This document shows, in pieces, positions 14,482-23,770 of a stretch of 47,050 nt of DNA; within the stretch, counting starts at the first letter, position 1, and every line of letters starts with the position of its first letter. The stretch is from a virus, in IMG/VR virus record IMGVR_UViG_3300047493_000064, positions 1 through 47,050 of that record. One strand, given 5' to 3'. The notes below the pieces were generated by a model. That model was not told the DNA's origin and ran no database searches. It worked only from the letters and a program-made list of their open reading frames with translations. The position numbers and the translations under genes are program-made.

Positions 14482-14823
14482 TGTAAGATAGCAATTCTTA
14501 ATTTATCTTGTCAAAAAGCTTAAATTATCTTATTACTTATTGTAAGGATAACGAGTTCTACTCCTTGTTATCCTGTAAACAAGAGTAGATAGGTAAGGGG
14601 CTGTTTTAGAAAATTACCCTCCTTATGACCGTCTTTCCAGCAATGATGTGACGTACCCTAATTTTCTAGTTAACTTTATCGGCCATGCGTAAGGTTAATT
14701 TAGTTTCCGACATGGCTCCCTACGTGCCTATGGAATGGATTATCGTAGGAAGCGTCTTTCCAGCAATGATGTGACGTACCCCAAATTCCAATTTTTTGAA
14801 ATTGAATTTTACTGGGAGGTTTT
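14482..14823 (+). promoter_or_regulatory. Untranslated leader before the capsid genes, with hairpin and 29-bp direct repeat
   Basis: 342 bp without a convincing gene. It contains a hairpin AGGATAAC (14545-14552) / GTTATCCT (14567-14574) and an exact 29-bp direct repeat beginning CGTCTTTCCAGC at 14630-14658 and 14753-14781. It precedes the head structural genes, usually the most highly expressed in a phage, so a promoter, RNA-stability element or regulatory leader is likely. ACTGGGAGGTTTT just before 14824 is the ribosome site of the next gene. I cannot assign promoter hexamers with confidence. Confidence 0.55.
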
Positions 14824-15510
14824 ATGTCCTATGGACAGAATCTGCCTTGGGGGTTACAAGCTACACGGACCCTTGGGGCTGCATCATGGAATGGTCAAAC
14901 CAATCCATATTTTATTAAATCAGGCTATTCCAACAATATCTTTAAAGGTGATCCTGTCGTTGTCGCAGGTACCACGGACGCGGGTGGTACTAATACAGGT
15001 TATCTTATTAGCCTTTATGACGTTAATACTAATGTCTTTAACGCTCAAGCAACCCTAGGGATTTTCCAAGGTTGTTCCTTTATTACCCCTACCGCTACGA
15101 ATCCTATTGATCCAGCATCGCCAGGTCGTCAATATTGGCCAGCTAACACAGCCACTTTAAATGCAGTTCCTGCAGTTGCTTATGTCGTTGATGATCCTAA
15201 TACTGTTTTCAATGTACAGACAGCAACAAATGTGGGTGCTATGCAGTCGGATGTTGGTAATACCTTTAATTATAGTTTTGTTTTGACAGGGACCACAGTT
15301 CAAGGAAATACCAATACGGGTCAATCTAGTGTTTCTGCAATAGCAGGAACTCCTCCTGCGCGAGGTCTAGGCTCTGCCGTTAGAAATATGATTTGTGTCG
15401 CTATTGTCCCTAGCCCTCCTAATCCTAGTACTGCTGGAACTCAATACAACAATATTGAAGTGTTGATTCAAAATCATCAATATGCGCAACGCGCGCCAGC
15501 TAGATTATAA
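14824..15510 (+). CDS. Putative capsid decoration/structural protein
   Basis: 228 residues behind a strong TGGGAGG site. The composition (A, G, N, T and V rich, few charges) and beta-strand pattern (NIFKGDPVVVAGT, TLNAVPAVAYVVDDPNTVFNV) are typical of abundant phage head proteins. It lies 12 bp before the major capsid gene, a common position for decoration proteins. The long leader and strong ribosome site imply high expression. Alternative: a capsid-associated fibre base. No diagnostic motif. Confidence 0.65.
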   Translation: MSYGQNLPWGLQATRTLGAASWNGQTNPYFIKSGYSNNIFKGDPVVVAGTTDAGGTNTGYLISLYDVNTNVFNAQATLGIFQGCSFITPTATNPIDPASPGRQYWPANTATLNAVPAVAYVVDDPNTVFNVQTATNVGAMQSDVGNTFNYSFVLTGTTVQGNTNTGQSSVSAIAGTPPARGLGSAVRNMICVAIVPSPPNPSTAGTQYNNIEVLIQNHQYAQRAPARL

Positions 15511-15522
15511 GGAGAGCAAGCT

Positions 15523-16425
15523 ATGGCATTAATAAATAGGTCGGCCTATCCTTCGCTGTTACGGCCAGGTTTGGCAGATGTTTTTGGAGATTGGAATACA
15601 TATCCCGCTCTTTGGAAAGATGTTTACAAAGTTTTACGTTCAGAAAAAGCTGTTGAATATAGCTTGGAAATGCAGGGATTAGGACTTGCTGAATTGCAAG
15701 CAGAAGGTGCTCCTGCTTCTCAAAGTTACATGCAACAAGGTTATACCACAAGTTTTGTGCATCAATACTATTCAACTAGTTTTGTTATTACACGAGCAGC
15801 TATTGTCGATAACTTATATCAGAGTCAATTCCCACAGCAAGCTGTTCAGTTCAGGAATAGCTTGGAAACATTGAAGAACATTAACGCAATGTATATCTTC
15901 AACAATGCCTTTAATCCTAATTCAACAGTTAGCGATGGACAGCCACTTTGCTCAACGGCTCACCCAATTTCTACAGGGGTATTGGCGAATACCTTTACCA
16001 ATGGTGTTGGGTTTACTGAATCAGCCGTCGAAGATGCCATTACCATTATTAGGTCATGGTATAACCTAGCTGGTTTGCAGATCAATTATCGATCCATTAA
16101 AACGCTTGTTCCTCAGAAACAAGCTTTTAATGCTGCTCGTATCTTTAAGTCTCAATATCAGACTGGAACAGGTAATAACGATATCAATGCGATTGTTCAT
16201 GATCAGTATATGCCAGGTGGTTACATTGTTAATCAGTTCATTACCAATGGAAACTCTTGGTTTATTTTAACTGACTGTGATGGCTTCAGATATTACTTAC
16301 GAGAAAATCTAGATATCGATTTTATCACCGATACTTTAACCAACAACGTAACCGTTCGAGCTTTAGAGCGTTATAGCTTTAACTGTCAGAATTGGCGTGC
16401 GGTATTTGGCTCTCAAGGTTCTTAA
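15523..16425 (+). CDS. Major capsid protein (Mu gpT-like, HK97 fold expected)
   Basis: 300 residues after AAGGAGAGCAAGCT. The segment DGQPLCSTAHP (residues ~139-149) matches the D-G-x-P/A-L-x-S-T-A-H-P signature of the Mu-type major head subunit family. Other family features: EYSLEMQGLGLAELQAEGA in the N-terminal arm region, a 'GG...NQFIT..NSWFILTDCDGFRYYLR' stretch, and a late MTVRALERYSF-like segment. It self-assembles into the capsid shell, probably with the GroES-like protein (12115) and the scaffold candidate. Length is normal for the family. Confidence 0.85.
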   Translation: MALINRSAYPSLLRPGLADVFGDWNTYPALWKDVYKVLRSEKAVEYSLEMQGLGLAELQAEGAPASQSYMQQGYTTSFVHQYYSTSFVITRAAIVDNLYQSQFPQQAVQFRNSLETLKNINAMYIFNNAFNPNSTVSDGQPLCSTAHPISTGVLANTFTNGVGFTESAVEDAITIIRSWYNLAGLQINYRSIKTLVPQKQAFNAARIFKSQYQTGTGNNDINAIVHDQYMPGGYIVNQFITNGNSWFILTDCDGFRYYLRENLDIDFITDTLTNNVTVRALERYSFNCQNWRAVFGSQGS

Positions 16426-16441
16426 GAAAAGGAAATAAGAC

Positions 16442-17710
16442 ATGGTACAACCATTTTCAGTTCCTGCAAACATTCCAAAAGGAACGGCTGTTGCTGATGG
16501 ATATCGAATAGCTCCTACTATTTCAACTTTAAGCGGTACAGGTGTTAGTACAAGTGGAGTTTTGATTTCTGGTTCTTCTTATAATAATTATGGACCAGGG
16601 ATGTTGCAAACTCCTTTTAATACTTGGAATATAACCCCCTATCCTACAACAGTTGGAAATATTGTTGCCAATAATACAGTCGTTCCAGGCGCACGCTGGT
16701 TAACCTTAGCAGGTGATGGCGCGGCAACAACACTAACTCCTTCAAGCAATCCTAATAAGTTTCCACCTGGGGCACCCAATAATTTTTATTTGCAATTTGA
16801 TTGGCCTCGTGTGCCTCAGATATCTTTAGTAGGGCCTAATTTAGGCGGCGCTATTAATGTGACCTTTTTTGGATTTGATTGGTATGGCCAACCTTTGCAA
16901 CATACTTATAGTATTCAGGCAGCAGGAACTTATCCTGGGCCGCTTTATAATGTAGCAGCCTTGAAAGGAAAAGCTTTTTATCAAATTACGGGTGTGTATC
17001 TTAATGGCGTTATTACAAACCCAAATAGTATTAGTTGTCAAGTTTCTAATACCTTTGGATTACCTTATGTCTTGAAAACTTACAGTGATGTCAATCTCTT
17101 TGCTTGGAATAATAATGATATGAAAGTTCAAGGAGGGATAACTCAATTACAAGCGGGGACAGTCACCGTTAATACTCCAGTAGCACAAGCATTATATGAT
17201 GCTAATGCTATTGTTTTAAATGCTGCCAATAATTATCAATCCTATGCTCCTCAAGTGTCATTAGCGTATCTTGGAGCAGCTACGCCAACTAGCATTATAT
17301 CTGCGTCCGCATTTAATAGATCCACTCAAGCTGCAATTGGTAATTTTACCATAAGCTCTCTTAATAACACTGATATTGGTAAGATTTCATGGTCTATCCC
17401 TAATGGTGGTTACTATCTTGTCGCTATTGGCGATGCGACATCCCCTTCCACACAGCTAACAGGGGATGTAAGGGGATTATTCGAGCTTCCCTATTTAACT
17501 GAAACTTGGGCAAAAATACCTGATGGCAATACTAAGGCTATCTTTACTTATTATTGCGAAGGGTATGATGAATGGTTAAGCATATTGAATGCTGGGGGTC
17601 AACCTCAATTAAATGGCGTTGTGAATCCTGGTAGTAATAATATTGTTCCGCCTAATTTAACCACAGATATGTTTGGTGTTCCTCAATATTATACAGGAGT
17701 GGCCATTTAA
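16442..17710 (+). CDS. Structural protein, beta-rich
   Basis: 422 residues; AAAAGGAAATAAGAC upstream. Few charged residues and many N, T, P, G and Y, with beta-strand alternation (PRVPQISLVGPNLGGAINVT, ISCQVSNTFGLPYVLKTYSD), as in virion surface proteins. No repeat or enzyme motif seen. Overlaps the next gene by one base (TAATG), so the two are translationally linked. Position after the major capsid gene suggests a minor capsid or fibre-like protein. Confidence 0.65.
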   Translation: MVQPFSVPANIPKGTAVADGYRIAPTISTLSGTGVSTSGVLISGSSYNNYGPGMLQTPFNTWNITPYPTTVGNIVANNTVVPGARWLTLAGDGAATTLTPSSNPNKFPPGAPNNFYLQFDWPRVPQISLVGPNLGGAINVTFFGFDWYGQPLQHTYSIQAAGTYPGPLYNVAALKGKAFYQITGVYLNGVITNPNSISCQVSNTFGLPYVLKTYSDVNLFAWNNNDMKVQGGITQLQAGTVTVNTPVAQALYDANAIVLNAANNYQSYAPQVSLAYLGAATPTSIISASAFNRSTQAAIGNFTISSLNNTDIGKISWSIPNGGYYLVAIGDATSPSTQLTGDVRGLFELPYLTETWAKIPDGNTKAIFTYYCEGYDEWLSILNAGGQPQLNGVVNPGSNNIVPPNLTTDMFGVPQYYTGVAI

Positions 17711-18468
17711 TGAGCCATCCCAAGGTTATATTTTGGCCTAATGTGGAAAATAACGTAGCCACTATTGCTCCTTTACAGGTTGTTGGGGATGATTTGACCG
17801 TTCAGATCAACTCTAATCAACCTAATATGCCTAATGTTCCAGTGAATAATAGTGGTGTGTATATCTATCAAGACATGCTTCGTACGGTCTCTATAACTTC
17901 ACCGAATGATTTAAGCGCTATTTCTTTTTTCATTATGGGTCTAAGTTCTCCGCTAGATGAGAATGGCAATCCCGTTCTTTCAACAGTAGAGCTTGATACG
18001 GAAACGATCTTAGTAGGTCCGAATAATGGCACAGTTCTGACCACGCGGGTTTATCAACAGATTTATTCGATCACCACGGATATCGCAACGGGAACAGATC
18101 AAGTAAGCGTTGGATTTGGTTCAGGTGGGATTACAGCTTATACCTTTTTAAACTTAAATAGTTCGGCTCCTCAGGCGGTTCAATTGCAAGGACAAGTAGT
18201 TAATGGAAACGATAACTTTAACTATCAATTCTACGCCAGTATGACAAAGCCAGAAATTATTAATACGAACTATGGGACGGTTACTCCTTTTCCCCAGCCA
18301 ATTCCTGCTTTTCCTGTGGGAACGCTAAACACGAATGTGAATATTCAAGTACCGCTTGTAGGTCCTCAAGCGATTATTTGGGCTCAAATTAGTGATGCTA
18401 CTAACCCAGCATCAGACTCAGTAACTTCATTTTATTTCACCATTATAGAACAAGGAATTACAAGATGA
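17710..18468 (+). CDS. Structural protein, beta-rich
   Basis: 252 residues, unrecognised. Start at the TAATG overlap with the preceding gene; it ends in an ATGA overlap with the next. Beta-rich, low in charge (LQVVGDDLTVQINSNQPNMP, TFLNLNSSAPQAVQLQGQVV), similar in style to its upstream neighbour. The chain of one- to four-base overlaps suggests the three proteins are made in fixed ratio. Confidence 0.6.
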   Translation: MSHPKVIFWPNVENNVATIAPLQVVGDDLTVQINSNQPNMPNVPVNNSGVYIYQDMLRTVSITSPNDLSAISFFIMGLSSPLDENGNPVLSTVELDTETILVGPNNGTVLTTRVYQQIYSITTDIATGTDQVSVGFGSGGITAYTFLNLNSSAPQAVQLQGQVVNGNDNFNYQFYASMTKPEIINTNYGTVTPFPQPIPAFPVGTLNTNVNIQVPLVGPQAIIWAQISDATNPASDSVTSFYFTIIEQGITR

Positions 18469-19082
18469 AAGCTCGAAATAGACAAACCTCTTCTGTTCGA
18501 AATCCGCATAAACTGGCTGGGTCTTCCACGCATTCTAGTTTACATACTGAACCTTCCTTTATAAAGCTTCGTGCATCTCATGCTGACACATCAGAAGGAT
18601 TACCTCATGAATACAATTCTCATGTAAGGCCTAGCAGAGGTAAGAGATTTAGTCAAGGTAAGGGAACGAAAGACAATCCTTATTGGAAGGTCCCTAAGGA
18701 ATACGGCCCTAATTATCATCATAATTTAGCTAAAGAACATTTTGCTGAAGGTGGGAATATTAATCCTCATACTGGCCATCCTCAGTATGGATTTATTGGA
18801 AATATACTAGGAGGACTAATCAATCCTAGCGGGGCTTTAAGTAGTTTAGCGCATATGTTGCCTTTTTCAGAAGGTGGGACCGCAAAGGAGCACGCTAAAG
18901 GTGGTAAATGGATTCAAGGAGCTATAAAGCACCCAGGTGCTCTTCATATGGCTTTAAAGGTACCGAAAGGTCACAAAATTCCAGAGATGAAGCTGGAGAA
19001 GGCCAGTCATTCTAGTAGTCCTGTAATGAGGAAAAGGGCGAATTTAGCTTTAACTCTAAAAGGATTTCATCACAAGGGATGA
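18465..19082 (+). CDS. Basic virion-type protein with NPHTG module and glycine-glycine motifs
   Basis: 205 residues, coupled to the previous gene by ATGA. The N-terminal ~90 residues are basic and S/H/R rich. Then come FAEGG and INPHTGHPQYGF, a hydrophobic amphipathic stretch IGNILGGLINPSGALSSLAH, FSEGG, and a basic C-terminus. The NPHTGHPQYG element recurs in the proteins at 10514 and 29136 and, more divergently, at 30139. A DNA-contacting or membrane-active virion protein is plausible. Family not known to me. Confidence 0.65.
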   Translation: MKARNRQTSSVRNPHKLAGSSTHSSLHTEPSFIKLRASHADTSEGLPHEYNSHVRPSRGKRFSQGKGTKDNPYWKVPKEYGPNYHHNLAKEHFAEGGNINPHTGHPQYGFIGNILGGLINPSGALSSLAHMLPFSEGGTAKEHAKGGKWIQGAIKHPGALHMALKVPKGHKIPEMKLEKASHSSSPVMRKRANLALTLKGFHHKG

Positions 19083-19098
19083 AGGAGCATGTTATTAG

Positions 19099-20193
19099 AT
19101 GGCAACCAGCAATACTTATACATTTGGGACAAACACTCAAATCGATGATTTAATTCGAGAATCATTCGAACGTATTGGTATAATTGGTGATCAAATTACT
19201 GGTTTACAAATCCAGTCAGCGATTACGTCAGCTAATTTAGAGTTGACTTCTTGGCAAGGAAAGGTTCCTCTACAATGGACTCGCAAACGTTTTCTTTTAA
19301 GTTTATATGTTAATCAACCTACTTATCAGTTGCCTACCACTATTACTCGGATTGTTGATGTTGCTGCGGTTCAACCTCAACGTTTAAATAGTGGAGGCAC
19401 AGCCAGTTCTTCAAAGCCTGTACAATCAGGAACATCAGCGGCTAATTGCTTTAATCCCTTTAGTAGCACTGGTTGTATCCAAACAGAACCAAATGGAAAT
19501 ATTGCTTATAGTTATGGGATTTCTAATCCACAAAGTATTTCATATGTAGGTATTACACCGCTTCAGAGCCAATCTACTTATACAATTGCGGTAGATTACT
19601 CATTTGATAGTAGCAATTGGACCACAATTTATCAGGCACCAACTCAAGTTTATTATGCCAATCAAATAACATGGTTTGTGATTGAGAATTCTCTAAATGC
19701 AATGAGTTGGCGCATTCAAGAAACCAATAATGCCACTTTAGCTATTCAGCAAATCTATTTTTCTGTTCCAACAACGACAGGTACGGGCGATCGGTATATG
19801 ACACCTTTGTCTTACACAGAATGGATGCAAATTCCCTCGAAAAATAGTCAAGGATTTCCCAGTTCTTATTTCTTTAATGAGCAAATTAATCCTTATATAA
19901 CCTTATGGCCTATCTTGGGGCCAACAGCTGCTAATAGTCAGTTCACAGGATTGCTTTATACGGCTTATCAATATTCCCAAGATGTTACCTATTTATTTAA
20001 TCAATTTGATGTGCCTCAAAGGTTTTATGATGCTCTTGTCGCAGGACTAACCTATCGATTGGCCGTTAAATTTGCCCCTGACAAAGCCCAGCTAGTTAAG
20101 GGAGATGCAATAGAAGCTTTCCAATTGGCAGCTTTAACTGATGCTACGTATGTACCGCTTCGTATTCAACCTGATTTTCTAAATTATACATGA
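19099..20193 (+). CDS. Head-tail connector-type protein
   Basis: 364 residues, after GAAGGAGCATG. The N-terminus follows a pattern common in podovirus connector genes: IDDLIRESFERIGIIGD, an S/A-helix with LELTSWQGK, then LYVNQPTYQLPTTITRIVDV. The middle is a beta sandwich (TYTIAVDYSFDSSNWTTIYQ). The C-terminal helices (FYDALVAGLTYRLAVKFAPD) again match connector proteins that contact the portal. It likely builds the neck below the portal; exact family not proven. Confidence 0.65.
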   Translation: MATSNTYTFGTNTQIDDLIRESFERIGIIGDQITGLQIQSAITSANLELTSWQGKVPLQWTRKRFLLSLYVNQPTYQLPTTITRIVDVAAVQPQRLNSGGTASSSKPVQSGTSAANCFNPFSSTGCIQTEPNGNIAYSYGISNPQSISYVGITPLQSQSTYTIAVDYSFDSSNWTTIYQAPTQVYYANQITWFVIENSLNAMSWRIQETNNATLAIQQIYFSVPTTTGTGDRYMTPLSYTEWMQIPSKNSQGFPSSYFFNEQINPYITLWPILGPTAANSQFTGLLYTAYQYSQDVTYLFNQFDVPQRFYDALVAGLTYRLAVKFAPDKAQLVKGDAIEAFQLAALTDATYVPLRIQPDFLNYT

Positions 20194-20200
20194 GGTAGAT

Positions 20201-20761
20201 ATGAGAGTCAGGAATCACGGTAAATATACTCATATGAGAAAGAATAATCCACGAGCAATTGCTCGTTGTGATTACTCAGGATTTATGGTGGCTCATCGGA
20301 CCTTGAAAGATCAATATCAATATCGAGGACAAGGATTGGTTAACACCGGCTATAAAGTTGATCCACACTTTTGGGACGAACCCAATCCTCAAGATTTAAC
20401 GCCGCTTATTAAAGCTGACCCTGTGCCGTTGGTTAAACCGCGTCCCGATAATATTATTGATAATCCAAGTGCAAATATACAACTCCTTGTTCTAGATGTA
20501 TCGGGTGATGAAAATATTACCTTAACACCATCTGAAGCAAGTAATATCAATTTTATATTTACAGGAATATTGACTGGAGATGTAATTATATTTGTGCCAG
20601 GCAGTTTTAATATTTTCTTCGTTACTAATAATACAACGGGAGGTTTTTCTCTTTTTATGCAAATCACTAATAATTCATCTTCCCTGATTTTATTAACTCC
20701 TAATCAAACAATGTATATTTGTAATGATGGATATACGTTATTAACAATTCACCCTAATTAA
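20201..20761 (+). CDS. Phage structural protein with degenerate zinc-ribbon-like N-terminus
   Basis: 186 residues; GAGGTAGAT precedes ATG. The N-terminal ~85 residues follow a widespread phage protein pattern (basic start, 'NPRA..RCD..GF.....L..QY..RG..L.NTG', then 'LIKADPVPLVKPRPDN'). Relatives normally carry two CxxC pairs there; here only one Cys (RCDYSGF) remains, so metal binding is probably lost. Residues ~95-186 are a beta domain (NITLTPSEASNINFIFTGIL, QTMYICNDGY) that resembles a domain in the fibre at 24415. Likely a virion protein. Confidence 0.65.
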   Translation: MRVRNHGKYTHMRKNNPRAIARCDYSGFMVAHRTLKDQYQYRGQGLVNTGYKVDPHFWDEPNPQDLTPLIKADPVPLVKPRPDNIIDNPSANIQLLVLDVSGDENITLTPSEASNINFIFTGILTGDVIIFVPGSFNIFFVTNNTTGGFSLFMQITNNSSSLILLTPNQTMYICNDGYTLLTIHPN

Positions 20762-20771
20762 GGAACAGACA

Positions 20772-23765
20772 ATGGCTCTAGAGAATGCACCTTTTTTATT
20801 AGTAGGAACTGATGTAACAGATGCTCCAAATTCACGAAATTTAACGAGTGATCCTTTTTCCTCAAATTTAATATTTGTTGATAGTGGACCTGGAGGGAAT
20901 TATACGCTTTCTCCTGTTTTAAACTTACAATCATTAACTCAGATTGGCTCAACAGGATTAACAACTTATCTAGGGAATAATAGCTTTACTAGCCGTTCCA
21001 TTACTTCGCCTGGGTCTATTTCTGTAACGAATCCTGATGGAAACGGAGGAAATATTGGCCTTTCGGTCGTTGATTTTACTTCAACACAAAATGTTCAAAT
21101 TCAGGTTAGTGATTTTGCTCCATTAATTGGAAATACTCTCCAATTTATTCCTGGAACAAATATGGACATTAATGCAACGGAGAACAGTGGTATTCTTAGT
21201 GTTGTCTTTAATTCTGCTGCTGGAAGTGGAGGGGAAGGAACAGTAACAAGCATTGGGGTAGGAGCGGGATTAAGCAGCAACACAACTAATCCGATCACAA
21301 CTAATGGCATTATTTCTCTTTCTCCTCTTGGTGCTCCATTGGTTCCTGGGACTTATATAAGTCCTCTGTTGAATGTCAATGAGTATGGTCAAATTACTGA
21401 GATCGTTAATGGGACAATTGGCAATGGAACAGTAACGGAAATAGCAACGGGGATTGGCTTAGAGGGCGGTCCGATCTTTACCTCAGGGACAATTTCTATT
21501 GCTAATATTGACGGATTGGCTGCTGGTACCTATTCAAATCCCATTTTAACGGTCAATCAACAAGGCCAAATCACAGAAATTTTCCCAGGACCTGGAGGTG
21601 ATGGAACGGTAACGGAAATAGCAACAGGTGTTGGCTTAGAGGGTGGTCCAATCTATACGTCAGGGACAATTTCTATTGCTAATATTGCTGGGCTAAATCC
21701 TGGTATTTATACCAATCCTATTATTGAAATAAATGCTCAGGGACAAATTATTGATGCGATCCAAGGAACAGGAGGAGAAGGAACAGTAACGGAAATAGCA
21801 ACAGGGATTGGGTTAACGGGTGGTCCGATCTATGAATCAGGAACGATTTCTATTGCTAATATTGCGGGATTAACGCCTGGACCTTATACCAATCCTAACT
21901 TAACGGTCAATCAACAAGGCCAAATTACTGAGATTAGTAACGGAAGTAGTTCTACGTTGCCTGGTCCTGGTGTCATTGTAACCGATCCATTAGGTACGCC
22001 AGCTGCTGTTTCTTATTTGATGGATAATTCAACTGAAGATACGGGTGGTTTATTCTTAGGCCTTAATACAGGATCGATAGGAAATAAAGTCCTTGGAATA
22101 GGGTATGGTGTTCTAGCTGAAAACACTGCTGATTTTAATACAGCCATTGGATGGTTGTCTTTAGCCACGAATTCATCGGGTAGTTATAATACAGCCGTAG
22201 GCCCTAACTGCTTAAATGCTAATCAGACAGGCAGTTACAATACAGCTCTTGGTGTCTTTTCTTTGCAAAGTAATACAACTGGTAGTAACAATCTTGGAAT
22301 AGGACTTGATTCTTTATTCACAAATACAACTGGCAACAATAACGTTGGTATTGGTGTAGAGTCTTTGTATTTAAATATAACAGGAAGTGATAATGTAGCT
22401 ATCGGCTACCAAGCGCTTAGGTCAAATGTTTCTGGGCAGAATGTAGCCATAGGAAGTGGGGCTCTCCTAAATACTGTCTCTGGTGGTAATACAGGTTTAG
22501 GCTATCAAGCTTTATTTTACAATACATCAGGAACGTCCAATGTTGCTGTTGGTAATGCCGCTCTTCAAAACTATCTAGGATCTAGAAATACAGCGGTAGG
22601 GTGGTCTGCTTTACAAAGTACACTTGGTACATCCTCGTCATCGGATAATACGGCTGTTGGTCAGCAAGCTTTAAGAGAGAATATATATGGACAGTTCTGT
22701 ACTGCCGTTGGGTCAAATGCTCTTTTAAATTCTACAGCGGCTTCCTACTTGACTGCTATAGGCTTTAATGCAGGCGCAACTTATCAAACAACAGATAACT
22801 GTACATTTATAGGAAGTGGCACTGATGCGACAGTTGCCGGGTTGTCGAATATAGTTGCCATTGGTGCTAACGCGCTGGTCTCAGCTTCAAACAATATGGT
22901 TCTGGGTGGAACAGGCGCCAATGCTGTATCAGTCGTTGTTGGGGCAACTGAAGCTGATCCTTCTGCAGTTTTAGATTTAGAATCGTCGACTCAAGGCTTC
23001 TTAATGCCTCGGATGACATCGGCAGATAGACTCGCCATTCCTTCACCAGTAAATGGCCTTCAGGTTTATGACACCACAAGTGCTCTTCCTTACTATTATA
23101 ATAGTACTATCCCCGCATGGCTTCCAGTAGGAACTGGTGGGTCAGGAGGGATTATTGAGGTAAACGTTATAAAATATGATACTCCTGGCCTCTATACTTA
23201 TACGCCAACTCCAGGAATGGTATTCTGCCTAGTTCAGATGTGTGGAGGAGGAGGAAGTGGACGTCTTTCTACTTCGGGTACTCCAGGTGCAAGTGGTGGT
23301 GGTGGTGGATATACTCAAAAATTCTTCCTTGCTGGCGATATAGGGCTTTCTCAGAGTGTGACAGTAGGGGCAGGGGGGGCAGCAATTACTGGCACTTCAG
23401 CAAACAACGGAAACCCTGGAGGAACTTCTTATCTTGGAACTATACTTGCGGGAACAGGAGGATCGGGAGGAACACAAACAGCAATAGCAATTGGTGGAGT
23501 TGGTTTTGGTGGAGATTTTATATTGAACGGACAAAACGGAGGACTAGGGGTGAATACAGGGGCGGGTGCTTTAATAAGTCCAGGAGGGAGTTCGTTCTTT
23601 GGACCTTCTATGCAGCCACTTATAGGTTCAGCTGCAACCGGGAATGGAATAAATGGCCGTAATTACGGAGAGGGGGGAAGTGCAAATTATGCATCTGGTG
23701 CAGGGCCTTTTTCATCTGGAGCTGGTGCTTCTGGCGTTGTCATTATTACTGAATATTTAGCTTAA
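20772..23765 (+). CDS. Receptor-binding/tail-fibre type protein with YadA-head-like repeats and Gly-rich tip
   Basis: 997 residues after AAGGAACAGACA. Domains: N-terminal beta region; four ~59-63-residue repeats containing GTVTEIATGIGL and VNQQGQITEI (residues ~155-390); a long trimeric-autotransporter (YadA head)-like block (residues ~435-720) of motifs such as GSYNTAVG, NNVGIGVESL and DNVAIGYQAL; a linker with VLDLESSTQGFLMPRMTS; and a C-terminal glycine-rich domain with GGGGGYTQKF. YadA-like repeats form trimeric beta rolls in adhesins; glycine-rich tips bind receptors in several phage fibres. It probably recognises the host surface. The second fibre at 24415 has the same linker and YadA-like elements. 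Confidence 0.8.
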   Translation: MALENAPFLLVGTDVTDAPNSRNLTSDPFSSNLIFVDSGPGGNYTLSPVLNLQSLTQIGSTGLTTYLGNNSFTSRSITSPGSISVTNPDGNGGNIGLSVVDFTSTQNVQIQVSDFAPLIGNTLQFIPGTNMDINATENSGILSVVFNSAAGSGGEGTVTSIGVGAGLSSNTTNPITTNGIISLSPLGAPLVPGTYISPLLNVNEYGQITEIVNGTIGNGTVTEIATGIGLEGGPIFTSGTISIANIDGLAAGTYSNPILTVNQQGQITEIFPGPGGDGTVTEIATGVGLEGGPIYTSGTISIANIAGLNPGIYTNPIIEINAQGQIIDAIQGTGGEGTVTEIATGIGLTGGPIYESGTISIANIAGLTPGPYTNPNLTVNQQGQITEISNGSSSTLPGPGVIVTDPLGTPAAVSYLMDNSTEDTGGLFLGLNTGSIGNKVLGIGYGVLAENTADFNTAIGWLSLATNSSGSYNTAVGPNCLNANQTGSYNTALGVFSLQSNTTGSNNLGIGLDSLFTNTTGNNNVGIGVESLYLNITGSDNVAIGYQALRSNVSGQNVAIGSGALLNTVSGGNTGLGYQALFYNTSGTSNVAVGNAALQNYLGSRNTAVGWSALQSTLGTSSSSDNTAVGQQALRENIYGQFCTAVGSNALLNSTAASYLTAIGFNAGATYQTTDNCTFIGSGTDATVAGLSNIVAIGANALVSASNNMVLGGTGANAVSVVVGATEADPSAVLDLESSTQGFLMPRMTSADRLAIPSPVNGLQVYDTTSALPYYYNSTIPAWLPVGTGGSGGIIEVNVIKYDTPGLYTYTPTPGMVFCLVQMCGGGGSGRLSTSGTPGASGGGGGYTQKFFLAGDIGLSQSVTVGAGGAAITGTSANNGNPGGTSYLGTILAGTGGSGGTQTAIAIGGVGFGGDFILNGQNGGLGVNTGAGALISPGGSSFFGPSMQPLIGSAATGNGINGRNYGEGGSANYASGAGPFSSGAGASGVVIITEYLA
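21237..21945 (+). repeat. Four coding repeats of ~59-63 codons in the fibre gene
   Basis: Units begin near 21237, 21426, 21603 and 21780 (189, 177 and 177 bp apart), each starting GGAACAGTAAC or a close variant and encoding GTVT(S/E)I, then TISIANI and G(Q)ITEI. Units 2-4 are very similar at DNA level, indicating duplication. Their number probably sets fibre length. Confidence 0.85.
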
Positions 23766-23770
23766 AATAA

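Noticed and set aside
14482-14823. tRNA gene in the capsid leader
   Set aside because: Hairpins are present but no cloverleaf with T-loop (GTTCRANNC) and matching acceptor stem could be found.
14735-15058. Open frame starting MDYRRKRLSSNDV across the capsid leader
   Set aside because: It runs out of frame into the well-supported 14824 gene and begins in the duplicated 29-bp segment; the downstream gene has a strong ribosome site and coherent sequence.
23240-23662. Tryptophan-rich open frame within the fibre gene
   Set aside because: It arises from the glycine codons (GGN) read in another frame; the fibre frame is clearly the real one.
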